Shown here one piece after another: positions 30,607-41,006 of a stretch of 64,000 nt of DNA. The notes beneath the pieces were generated by a model, which made no database searches, was not told the DNA's origin, and saw only the letters and a list, made by a program, of their open reading frames with translations. The DNA comes from Xiphydria camelus (lineage: Eukaryota; Arthropoda; Insecta; Hymenoptera; Xiphydriidae). Within the stretch, counting starts at the first letter, position 1. Each line of letters starts with the position of its first letter. Made by a program: the position numbers and the translations under genes. The stretch is from the NCBI GenBank assembly GCA_963678675.1, contig OY783193.1, positions 16,505,746-16,569,745 on the forward strand, given 5' to 3'.

Positions 30607-31498
30607 TAGTCCAAGGCACTTACCCATTTTTACCTATGCCGCAAAACAATCGATGAGGGTAGGCTGATTTTTTCAGGGTTGTTTAAGGGCAGCCTCGAGA
30701 GTACCGAACCAAAAGATCACACTCGAAATCCTCTGGCGTTCGGCGCTAGAGGCTTTTTTTATAAACAAATTTTCTTTTTTTTTCGACAAAATGACCTTAA
30801 TAAAAGTTGTAGATAATAATATTTTGATCAACTTTGCCTTATGACTTTTTTTCCTAGCTATTTTAGTTTAGGCGTTACGGCCACTTTTATGTTTGAGCCG
30901 ACTATACTGAGCCGCATTATACTGACGTACATGGTGCGTCGCCGGCGTCTGCGGTATAAGTCGCATGACGCACCTGGTGTTAACAGCAGCGAAAGTATAA
31001 CAGCAGTGATGATGACGACGAAGATATCGAAGAAACTTCCCAGGCGACGTCCCCGACAGATGAAGATATTTTGAACATCACTGGCGCTGATGTTCCGCCC
31101 GAAATGTTTTCGCCAGGTCCGTCCCGGAAAAGAGGACGTTTTCAGCAATACGGAAACTATTGAACGAATTGATACGTATCGTGAATTAGGCCTACAGGGG
31201 AAATCACGTGTCGGCTCAAACATAAAATGTGGCCGTAACGCCTAAACTAAAATAGCTAGAAAAAAAGTCATAAGGCAAAGTTGATCAGAATATTATTATC
31301 TACAACTTTTATTAAGGTCATTTTGTCGAAAAAAAAATTTTTTTAATTTGTTTATAAAAAAGCTTCTAGCGCCGAACGCCAGAGGATTTCGAGTATGACC
31401 TTTTGGTTCGGTACTCTGGAGACTGCCCTTAAACAACACTGTAAAAATCACACTACCCTCATCGATTTTTTTGCAAAATGGATAAGTGCCTTGGACTA
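30607..31498. mobile_element. 892-bp foldback element, ends like the nuclease transposon
   Basis: Inverted ends TAGTCCAAGGCACTTA(C/T)CC are flanked by a 3-bp duplication TAT (30604-30606, 31499-31501). Arms are about 300 bp. The tip TAGTCCA and the TA(C/T) 3-bp duplication match the element at 4552-7843. The loop (about 30960-31165) contains an acidic coding-like remnant with DIEETSQATSPTDEDIL and PSRKRGRF before a stop. A right half of the same family lies at 37440-37738. Confidence 0.8.
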
Positions 31499-31577
31499 TA
31501 TTCTCTGTGGTCAGTAAAAGTGAAGTTAAGGTTGATACTTGTTTACACTTGTTGCTGAAGGGTTTATTGTTGCAGAA

Positions 31578-32081
31578 ATGCCGAGAAAAGTGCGAAAAGT
31601 GGTGGGCGGGCGTAGCTATCGGCGATACAACCCTCAAGCCATTGAAAATGCATTGACAGATGTTGTGAAGGGCATGACGGTGGCAGCGGCGAGCAGAAAA
31701 CATGGTGTACTGCGGATAACTCTTTTAGATAAATTCCATGGATGGCACATGCACTCAGTGGGCCACCCAATAGCTCTAAAACCTCGTGAGGAGCAACTGA
31801 TTGTCGATACAATAAGTGAATTAGTGAAATGGTCGTATCCACTGACTGAGCTGGATATTCGCCTAATAATCAAGGGCTACCTTGATAAACAGGGCTATAT
31901 TAACCCGGTTTTTCCCAATAACATGCCCGGTAAGGACTTTATGGTGCATTTTATGGCCAGACATAACCTCACACAACGGTTAGCTGCTATAAGCAGTCGT
32001 ACAAGAGCGTTTTTTTCTTTATATATCTTTTTTTTTTGGTGGGGAGAAAAATGTTCCATAGACTTGTATTTACAATATTAG
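31578..32081 (+). pseudogene. Pogo/Jerky-like transposase, N-terminal DNA-binding part
   Basis: From ATG 31578 the frame reads a psq-type helix-turn-helix (YRRYNPQAIENAL, VAAASRKHGVLRITLLDKF), then a CENP-B/Tc5-type segment (REEQLIVDTISELVKW, LDIRLIIKGYLDKQ, NNMPGKDFMVHFMARH, LTQRLAAISSRTRA). This order is standard for pogo/Jerky transposases. After about 32010 the frame runs into unrelated sequence and stops, so the DDE catalytic domain is missing. Family proteins normally start at this MPRK-type methionine. A CAG acceptor-like site lies just upstream. Confidence 0.85.
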
Positions 32082-32607
32082 GTTTCGAAGTTGCCTTAAT
32101 ACATGGTCTACTTCGATTTATTATATAAATTAGGGATATGTCGAAGTTGGACGCAACTGCGGGCAACTTCGACACCAAATAAATCGCCCTCCAACTCGCA
32201 AATGGTTTAATATCTTCAAATAAAATCCATTGTACGTGATGCAGAATTTCCACATTGCACACGTCCGATACTCACTTGTTTGTAAAAAAAAAAATATAGA
32301 AAGGCGCAAATCTCAAAAAAACCTTCAAAAAGTGTCGAAGTTGTCCGCTTTTACGGTAATATAAGCTTATTCGCTCTGTGCAAGTGGGCAAAAAGTGGAG
32401 GGGGAAGGTAGGCAGCGCTTGCGGTGGCCAATTTATAAGTTTTGAACATCGTGTATAGCCATGTGTAGCACTCGATATTCCATAGTAAAACACGTGTCAA
32501 ATTGCTGCCTCCAATGTTTCTTTAACATAAAAGACAAATAAATGATTGTATTGAAATGATTTTTCACTTACCACCAATGTAACTCTGTACAATGTTGATG
32601 TTCATAA

Positions 32608-33060
32608 CTTACAAGGAAACTAGTCGAGGTGTACCTCACCGATTTTCTTCATTCTGCGATATGTTGCAGTATATCAAAAAACATTAGACACGTATAAAAA
32701 AATACGTGCAAAAAAGTACGTGCTAATTCGGTCAATTAAGGGGTGAAAATCACCCCTAGACTTGACCCCCTAAAACCAATTTTCTACGATTTCTACGATT
32801 TTCTACAGTAAAAGTACTTCACAATTCATCGTCTTTCGATAAGGAATAATATTCAATTTGTTTCATTAAGAAATTCAACGTAGTTTTTGAGAAATCGTAG
32901 AAAATTGGTTTTAGGGGGTAAAGTTTAGGGGTGATTTTCACCCCTTAAATGACCGAATTAGAACGTAAAAAAAATACATGTCTAATATTTGTTGATATAC
33001 TACAACATATCGCAGAATGAAGAAAATCGGTGAGCTACACCTCGAGTACTTTCCTTGTTA
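32608..33060. mobile_element. Hairpin element, ~450 bp
   Basis: Left TTACAAGGAAAC...GTCGAGGTGTA pairs with right TACACCTCGAGTACTTTCCTTGTTA. Long stretches of both arms match, including ATCACCCCTAGACTTGACCC and its counterpart. Confidence 0.85.
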
Positions 33061-33110
33061 GAGAACTGGCCACCGGTGGCGCCACGCGTTCAGATGCACA
33101 TAGCGAATAA

Positions 33111-33467
33111 GGTGAGGACTTGGACCTGCGACATAACAAATATAACGTAAGCGATTTTGTTGAAGTATAGACGACGAACGTTCTCGTTGATTGGTCGTAG
33201 TGGGTAGGAGAGGTTAAGCAAAACCGGCAACTCTGTAATGATAAAACTCTTAAACTGAAATAGGTACGCCTGATTCTTACCAGATTTCACTCTAGTTCTA
33301 GTTAGGATCAGGCGTACCTACCTGATTACAGAATTTCATCACTGGCAGTTGCCGATCCTGCTTAACTTCTCCTACCAAACACGACCAGTCAACGATGACG
33401 CTCATCGTCTATACTTCGAAAAAATCGCCTGTTATATTTGCTATGTCGCAGATCCAAGTTCTCACCC
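33111..33467. mobile_element. Hairpin element, ~360 bp
   Basis: Arms pair from GGTGAGGACTTGGACCTGCG to its complement near 33450, with the centre near 33285 (CAGGCGTACC repeats). Confidence 0.8.
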
Positions 33468-33580
33468 TCTATAAGTTTTTACATACTGCAAATGATTACT
33501 ATACATTAGGATTTTATCAATATATTTTAAAAAGATACAGGTAACCCTCCAAGTAGTCCATATCTCCCAATAGTCCACAC

Positions 33581-35731
33581 CCCATTTGTAGAAGAGCTTC
33601 TCAATAGTCCACCATCTTACCGTGTCTACCAATGCGCATCTTCAAGTGCGCAATATCATTACTGCGCATGTGTAATATCGCCAATTCAGTTTAGAGGAAA
33701 ATGACGGAATATCAGGAGAGATGTTTAAGGGAAGAATGGAAGCTATTGGGAGGTAGCCAGACCTGACGATGTGAATTATTATTGGAAAGATTGTCTGTAT
33801 AGTATGTTCGAGTGCAAAGTATACAAACGGACTTTCAGTTTTATATTGATTGTCGTAATATAATACCTACGGTTTCAAGATTAAAACTGCGCAAGTGCAA
33901 GTTTTCGCGTACATGATACAATATGCTGTTAGATGCTGAAATTAAGCACTTTTAATTGCATTTTAACATTAAATAACGCTATTAAAAATTGAAAAAGCAT
34001 TAATCTACTGAATATTTGTGAACATAGAACGTATTTATACGATTGGTTAAAAATTGTTTCCAAATGTCTTCACCCTATACGTGGCTTGTGATTTCATCGC
34101 GAATGAGAAGAGGAAGGAGCATCGGCCGATTCCGGATAGTTTCTATACGCCTCCTCGCAATTAATTTTGAAACCACGATGATCCTCACTCGTGGGAGAAT
34201 TTTTGCAAATCTTCTTTTCGCGACTATTCGAATAGGCGTAGGTTAAATTCTGCGAGGAATATCAAATTATTTGCCGCCTGCCGGCGGCTCTCCATTTTAA
34301 TTCAGCGCGGAGAAGCGAAGCTATCATCTACTGGAAATTTATGTAGAAGACGTGTTGCTTTATATGGAAATATCTGAGACTGGGAGAACGGACGTGTAAT
34401 TTTTTTTAAAGCTGTAAGTAGATAAGTTGATAGGTATCTATAGGTGTAGCGTAACACGCCGTGTGATTTTTTTTATTTTTACGGTTTCTAATCAAAGCTT
34501 TATTTTTTACTTTCATACCTCTTAATAATGGAATTATCGGCGAAAATAAGCTATGCCAAAATTTGGTATCCACTTAAGGTATGAAGTTGTCCCCTCGTTA
34601 CCACACTATTCGGAGTACACAATGGGCAAAAAATACTTTCTTTAAATTTCAATTAATAGATCAAATAAGGCCTTATATCATATCATTAGGTTATTATCCC
34701 TATTGATAAATAAACAATGGTAGATCATTTTACAAATACAATTATCAATTCATTTAATCTCCGTTACTTCTTTTGCTAATCTTTTCTTACAGGGGGCCTG
34801 TTATCCCCCGAATTCCCCTATACATTGGACGTTGGCTTTGTTGTTCAAAAATGCAGATAACCATAAGATACATATACCTGTGAGGGATCGTTAACTTCAC
34901 TAAATATATCCCGTAAATTCAGGAATCCTTTCCAGGATCGATGCACCATCGCACGAACCGGAACACTGGCGCTAGTAAATCAGAATCATTAGGCAATTAG
35001 TTGCGGCTGTCGTGAATGCCCTCGGGCATTTTACGCCCGTGAGTGTGCAAGATTTACGCCCCCATAAAAATGTGTATCAACCCCACCGCGAAAGGACCCC
35101 TCCTTTCCACTGCTTTTTTGTCATCGACATCGTGTAGCGTGGTAGTCGTTTGACCGTTGCGCATGAATTGTAAACGAGCTGATGAGAGTAAAGTGTTTCG
35201 TCTCTCTGTCTTTCTCCTTTTTCCTCTGCCCTCCTTCTCTTTCTTTCTTTTCACTATACATATAGATATGCCTACAGCTTTCAGGCCTAAGCGTTAAGAA
35301 TTCGTTCCGGGAGATTAATTGCGATTCGGTTGATTAATAATTTATGGTAAAGTAGATTATTAATTTTTGTATCTTTGATATCATCTTCCCAAGAGACATT
35401 GTAGAAGCAGAAGCAAAGAGAAGTAGAGGTACGCCGCGACTGCATTACACTTCACAAATCGTTAAAGACGTAGGCTGTTTAAAATATATCGAGATGGAAA
35501 AATTTCAATTAGAAAAATTAAAATATAGCAAAATAAAGTAAAGCGAGAATAGAAAGAAATGGAGAGCAGTATCAAATTAGTTCCAGGACTGATAATCTGA
35601 TCATGATGTTGAATACCATTTTATACGGGGCGATTCTTCTAAAACCCAAAGCCCTGTTTATTTCCTTCATTCGTTACTTCGTGAAAGTCTTTCGAATAAA
35701 AATTGTTCGATGTTGAGAGTGAAATATAATA
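33581..35731. other. No gene recognised
   Basis: Unique AT-rich sequence. A GGGGAATTCGGGGGATAACAG-type end (minus strand, about 34795-34825) looks like a transposon terminus without a visible partner. Pyrimidine-rich DNA occurs at 35205-35250. The short open frames have no recognisable similarity. Confidence 0.45.
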
Positions 35732-36488
35732 CGAGGTAATCCCAGTAGTATACGATCTGACGTATAGGTGGCGGTACTTGTTTGAAAAAATTACTACGTT
35801 AGAAAATACCCACCTTATAAAACTTATATTTCAAGTTTGAAGATGCTACGTTGTTTAGTATTCATTTGACAGCCATCAATACGTACATCCAATTCAATAC
35901 CGCCACAAGTGTAAATTATATAATTTTGAATAAGAAGGAAATAAAACAATGCTAGATCGGAATTCATAGGGCCATATATGCAAATATGGCATATTTTAAA
36001 ACTTAACCACTTGTGGCTGTATTTCTTTTCAAAGTCCAATATGTTGGCACTGCAATAATCGCCATAAAATCAAAAATTAAAATTTTGCAGTTATGGCGGT
36101 ATTGTGTGAACTGGATGTACGAATAGTGAACGTTCTCAATGAAAGTCATCCGTTATCGCAATGGCCAAAATCAATAAGCTCAAGTTCAAATTGTTCCCTC
36201 ATGCACCCTATACTCGCCAGATTTAGCTCCCTTAGATTATTTTCTTTTCCCAAACTTGAAAAAATGGCGCGGTAGTAAAAGATTTTCCAACAATGAAGAG
36301 GTGAAGTCAGCAACTGATGGCTATTTTGAGGAGCTCGACAATTCTCACTATAAACAGGGTATCGAAGCTATTGAACATCGCTGGGAAAAGTGTATCGAGC
36401 TGAAAGGAGACTATGTAGAGAAATAAAGATATTTTTTTCCTTTTTTGTGTTTTCTTTGTTAGGTCAGGTACTTCTGGGACTACCCTCG
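35732..36488 (+). mobile_element. Internally deleted mariner-like element, 757 bp
   Basis: Left CGAGGTAATCCCAGTAGTA and right (inverted) CGAGGGTAGTCCCAGAAGTA are flanked by TA (35730-35731, 36489-36490). The C-terminal transposase fragment lies at 36214-36426. An inner inverted pair (about 35882-35905 and 36095-36120) shows further rearrangement. Confidence 0.85.
36214..36426 (+). pseudogene. Mariner transposase C-terminal fragment
   Basis: 70 codons read SPDLAPLDYFLFPNLKKW ... HRWEKCIELKGDYVEK then TAA, the conserved end of mariner transposases. The D of SPDLAPLDY is the third catalytic aspartate of the D,D34D site. The frame just upstream (HAPY) is out of register by an indel, and the first two catalytic aspartates are absent, so this copy cannot encode an active enzyme. 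Confidence 0.9.
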
Positions 36489-36774
36489 TACATGCAAGGG
36501 ATTTTTAATAACACGTTATTTATGAAATATGAAGATCGCCTGAATTTTTTGAATGAAAATTGATATTTTACTTCCACAAAAGTTATAGTACTCGACGAAA
36601 CAGATGAAAAGGATATAAGGTAAAATACCCACCCCTTCAACCGTTTCTGATATTTCCACTCAAAGTATAAGAGTAAGAGAGAGAGTCGAGTCCGGGTATC
36701 GTGATCTAATCGAAAGAACTTCTATTCGAAAGATTATTTCAAAAAAGGACAAATAACGGAAATAAATGCAGCTT
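36489..36774. other. Short unassigned spacer
   Basis: No feature recognised. Confidence 0.4.
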
Positions 36775-37085
36775 CCCGTGTGGAAATGTTCATTGGGCCC
36801 CAATTGGGGCCCAATTGGGCTTTCGTTGGGCTTGTAACGCTCCGCCCAACCTATGCCCAATTTGGGCCGCCCAATTGGGCCCCATTGGGCAACCCTATTT
36901 ATGCCCAATCAACCTGAAATATTACTTTTAATGAATAATAAGATTAATAATGAATAATAAGATTAATAATAAATAATAAGATTTTATATTTTCTCATAAA
37001 ATGTACAAAAGTAAAACGTATTCAAGCGGAACAATGATTGATACAAATCATACGCGCGGGTTTCCTTAGTTTTTCATAGTTTCCT

Positions 37086-37435
37086 TAGTTATTCCATTGC
37101 ATCTCCTATTTTTCTGCCACGGCTTGTTGATGGAAAAGAAAAACCATTGACTCGTCCCGTGCTCGCATGATGATGAAAACAAAAAATAGAATATCCACAA
37201 AGATATATGTATGTCCTTCATAGGCAATCAAAGTGAGGTTAGAATGGTCAGATAGAAAGTAACTTATCTGATGGCAATTCTTCTGAGATGCTGCCGTCTC
37301 CTTTCCTGCTCTTTATGTACAGGCATCCAGAGAAAAGTAGCACTGCATCCGTTCACTATCACGATTCACGATTATTAAAAAAAAAATACAAACGATTAGC
37401 AAACTACACGGAGCGTCTGTCACATTCACCACTAT
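37086..37435. repeat. Foldback family B right arm
   Basis: This matches 3150-3477 and 20575-20880, ending CATTCACCACTATT, where it joins the foldback half below. Confidence 0.75.
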
Positions 37436-37439
37436 TCGC

Positions 37440-37738
37440 CAGGGCCGTCCCGAAAAAAGGGGACGTTTTCAGCCTCTCTCCAGGGCCGTACTCTTTTCCC
37501 GGGACGGCCCTTGCGAATTTCTAAACACAAAAATAGCCGTAGCGCCTAAACTAAAATAGCTAGAAAAAAAAGTCATAAAGCAAAGATTAGAATGTTATTA
37601 TCTACAACTTTTATTAAGGTCATTTTGTCGAAAAAAATAATAATAAAATAATAAAAGAGGCTTTTCACACTAAAAAATCACACTACCCTCGTCGATTTGT
37701 TTACGGCATAGGTAAAAATGGATAAGTGCCTTGGACTA
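37440..37738. repeat. Right half of the TAGTCCA foldback family
   Basis: TCGCCAGGGCCGTCCC through to AAGTGCCTTGGACTA matches 31108-31498, including the end of the coding-like loop. A second inverted GGGACGGCCC lies at about 37500. The left half is missing. Confidence 0.75.
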
Positions 37739-38371
37739 AGTGATTAGGTACCAACTAAACGCTAATACTATATCGTATCACCTGACCCAAATTTCAGTCA
37801 CTAAAAGTTCGGAATAGATTTCGATTTTATTTATTCTGTAATAGAGAGAAATGGCCAATTTATGATTATATGTATCTTACTCCACTCAATTTGAAAAATG
37901 CTGTAAAGATTATTAAAAACGCAATTATCAAAGAATGAAATATATTATATATTTATTACCAATGTCATCATAATAAAGTTAGTAAAGTTTTTGAGGCGAT
38001 GCTATCAACATTAAAACATAAAAATTATAAAATATTTCTTGCTAGGGTAGTGATTAGGTACCTTAGTTGGGGCCTGATTGGGGTGCCCAACGTAGCCCCA
38101 ACTAGTACCTTAGTTGGGGCCTGATTGGGCTGCCCAACGTAGCCCCAACTAAACGCTAATACTACATCGTATCACCTGACCCAAATTCCAGTCACTAAAA
38201 GTTCGGAATAAGTTCTAAATGTCCAGATTTATTTTTACTTCCGGTACATAAATAAAACAAACAATTGTATCTATTCGATTTATTATATTTTATTCAAATT
38301 GGGCCGCCCAATTGGGGCCTAATTGGCGCCCAATTACTGATTGGGCCAACTTGGGCAGATTTCCACACGGG

Positions 38372-39757
38372 TTCGAGTCTTAGAAAACTCACCCTGTATA
38401 TTTTGCTAACTATCGGGCTGACGCAAATGTTTCCTTCGATTATAAAATATGAAATATCGCTTTCTCTATAACTGCAATAAGATTCCATTGATCGCGTATA
38501 CATACATACATATGTATATGGTTAGTATAAGGATGCTCCAGGATACGTCGAAAACCTGAACGAGAAAATGCCGAAATATCGACTCTGATGGCCAACAGTC
38601 CAATTTCTCGTACTGGTGACGAATGTCAACTCGGTAGTTGCGTCACAACGATAGATCGCCGATAAATGTCTAAAGGCGCCCGACAGGAGTATCTTACATC
38701 GTAAATTCGATCGGGCGCGAGCGCTCTTTCGCAGCCCACACGTCGCAACGTAGGCGAGTTCCTTTTGAACGACATCGATCGTGTCTCAGATATCCGACGC
38801 GACGACAATACGACGGAGATTGTATCTCGAAAGGCCAAGGTGTAAATTCTAGGGGTTAGAGGGGGAGGAGGAAGCGAACAGAACCCCATCCGGCAATTAT
38901 AACACAAAAGGGGGAGATCTATATTACATTGTGGGGTAGATGGTTTCTCTCTCGTATACACATTGTCGCCGCCCAGTAACCGGTTATTAAGTGGGCGGTC
39001 GTGTATGTGGATAGGTTTTCTCCCGATATAGCAACGTCATTAAATGCCGGGGATATACGACACCGCCGAAGATTCGTCGAGCGACGGATAATGCGAGTAC
39101 GACTCACTTGCCACTTCGTCGACGCTGTTTTACGGTTCGCCGCATCGTTTGTCAGCAGCGCCGGTGTAACAATTGGATACGAGGACGACGACGTCGCATT
39201 CTCCCGGAAGACGAATCAACCAGCAAATTGATAGCGCGTTACACGCGTGTTTACACGCGAACCCACAAGTGACGCGTCTGTATTTATAGTTGGTGGCTTG
39301 TTTTCTACGATTGTTGTGAATTTGTTATTGGAGGTGAATTAAGAGTAAACGGGGGTGTTGTTTGAGTTAATCTTTGGTTAAAATAATAAGTCGTGGTGAG
39401 AATAGCGGGGCACGGTCCATTTATTTAAGAAAAAACGTTTTAATATGGTAAAAAAAATTTAATTCATTATCGGGTGAACGAATAGTTCAAAATAATATAG
39501 ACGCGCCTCGTATTTACTTATTTCTCTATCTCATCTTTACTCCATTTTCCTCGGCCCAATGAACACCCATCCGCATATTATGCGTATAATAAATATTTTT
39601 TGGCAAATTTTTGGTGTCAGTACGTAGTAACATTATGAAAGTGAAACGTATATTATTATACGGTTCTTAATATATAACACATATATATAATACGTATATA
39701 ATATTAGTTTTTAAACGTCTTATTTTTTTCCGTTATTATTCGCTTAAAAGATGTATA
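38372..39757. other. No gene recognised
   Basis: Unique sequence. 38640-39240 has higher GC and several overlapping short frames on both strands with no recognisable domain, codon pattern or splice-bounded exon. Confidence 0.45.
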
Positions 39758-40110
39758 CAGGGTGTTCCACTTAGGATAGTCTTTCAATTAAAAGTAGTTT
39801 ATCGAGGACATACGATACATGCAGCACATTTTTTATAACATGTGTTGTTTACAGAATCTTAAGTCACCTTAATTTTTTCATGCGGAACTTAATATTTATT
39901 TTCATAAAACTTATAGTTTATCGAGATTAAAAAAAGTGTATAAGATTAACTCTATAACATTTATGAGGATAAAAGTATTAAGTTTCATATAAAAAAATGG
40001 AGGTAACTTTCATACCTCGTAAGTAACACATGTTATCAAAAATTTGTTACGTGTATCATATGTCCTCGTCACCAAACAACTTTTAGTGAAAGACAATTAA
40101 TTGAACCCTG
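39758..40110. mobile_element. Tc1/mariner-type MITE, 353 bp
   Basis: Ends CAGGGTGTTCCA / TTGAACCCTG are inverted and flanked by TA. An internal inverted pair uses ACATGTGTT and AACACATGT. Confidence 0.75.
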
Positions 40111-41006
40111 TATAATAGACAGTTTTTTAGAAATTATAAATATACGTTTAACTGAGGAGCATTTTTTTAAATAAACGTAGCAGATATGACCTATTCATAT
40201 TACGTATATTATACGAACGAGTATTTATTAGGTGCATTAATACCAAATAGTGGGAACTAATGTAGCGTATATGAAATGTCCAATGAAGAATTTTAGGCAC
40301 GATTCCAAAGATCGTCCCAAATGATGCTTTTCCCACAAGGAGACTGCCTACATCTTCGAGACGCACGCGCGAGTTGATCGCCGCGCCAATGAGTCCACCT
40401 CTCTAAACGGATTAGTGGGTACAAGCACGCGGAAGTACAAATCATCATTCTAACGATACGATTAACTCGCGCGCTATTATGAGTTTATGTACACACAGCC
40501 GGGGCGGTAGATAATCGTTTCGAGGAGTGACTAATCGATGGGTGTGTCCGAGGGTAATGAAACTTTCGTCCTGTTTTATACAGCGGGGACTCACGACGGT
40601 CTGAGAGATAGTGTATCGGCTGGTTGTATCATGGCTCATCTAAGGCTCCTATCTTAATTGTTCGCTGCATCCAGGGGTGTCATGATATTTCTGGAAGGGG
40701 GTGAAGTTTCATTACTCTAATACATGCTTCTTTTTTTTTCTCTTCCATAATGCGACTAATCATCGTTCGTCCATAACCTCAAATAAGATACAATTTAGAT
40801 AGCGAGGGTATTGCAGTACGTAGCAGTTGCAGTCGGCTGAGGTTAGAAGGGAGGAAGGAGTCGAATCGATTCTCGATGAAGCATCCAGCTTATTGACGCG
40901 ATTGAGCTGTTGGATGAACTCAATAGCTCGAGTCGAAAGTCGTCGTTTCCAGAAAAACATATGCTGCTAAATACATGTATGTATATGAGGCATTTCATTC
41001 CACTTC
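40111..41006. other. No gene recognised
   Basis: Unique sequence with short open frames only. Confidence 0.45.

Larger units (their letters stand above)
30556..32356 (+). mobile_element. Pogo-like element with N-terminal transposase domain, 1.8 kb
   Basis: Ends CCGTAAAANCGGNCAACTTCGACA are inverted and flanked by TA (30554-30555, 32357-32358), the usual Tc1/mariner/pogo duplication. It encodes a pogo/Jerky-type DNA-binding region (31578-32081) but lacks the DDE core. A separate 892-bp foldback is inserted at 30607-31498. Confidence 0.8.
30466..33580. mobile_element. Outer inverted-repeat pair enclosing nested insertions
   Basis: The left block 30466-30540 and right block 33495-33580 are inverted copies sharing GAGATATGGACTA, GTTACCTGTATC and ATAAAATCCTA. 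A short AATAGTCCA motif recurs at the right end. Everything between looks like later insertions (30556-32356, 32608-33060, 33111-33467). The parent element has no recognisable protein. Confidence 0.6.
36775..38371. mobile_element. Inverted-repeat element with CCCAATTGGGC repeats, ~1.6 kb
   Basis: The ends CCCGTGTGGAAAT are inverted. Next to each end are clusters of GGGCCCAATTGGGC-like palindromes (36797-36905 and 38298-38355). Nested inside are a family B arm (37086-37435) and a half foldback (37440-37738). A tandem pair of ~54-bp units (TACCTTAGTTGGGGCCTGAT...CCCCAACTA) lies at 38047-38157. A ~75-bp block occurs at both 37745-37817 and 38147-38217. No protein is recognised. Confidence 0.7.

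Noticed and set aside
36093..36275. A 60-residue plus-strand frame
   Set aside because: The correct reading is the mariner transposase C-terminus in another frame from 36214; this frame runs across it out of register.
38626..39231. Overlapping frames in a GC-rich stretch, possible host exon
   Set aside because: Several frames are open on both strands as expected from GC content; no domain or consistent splice sites.
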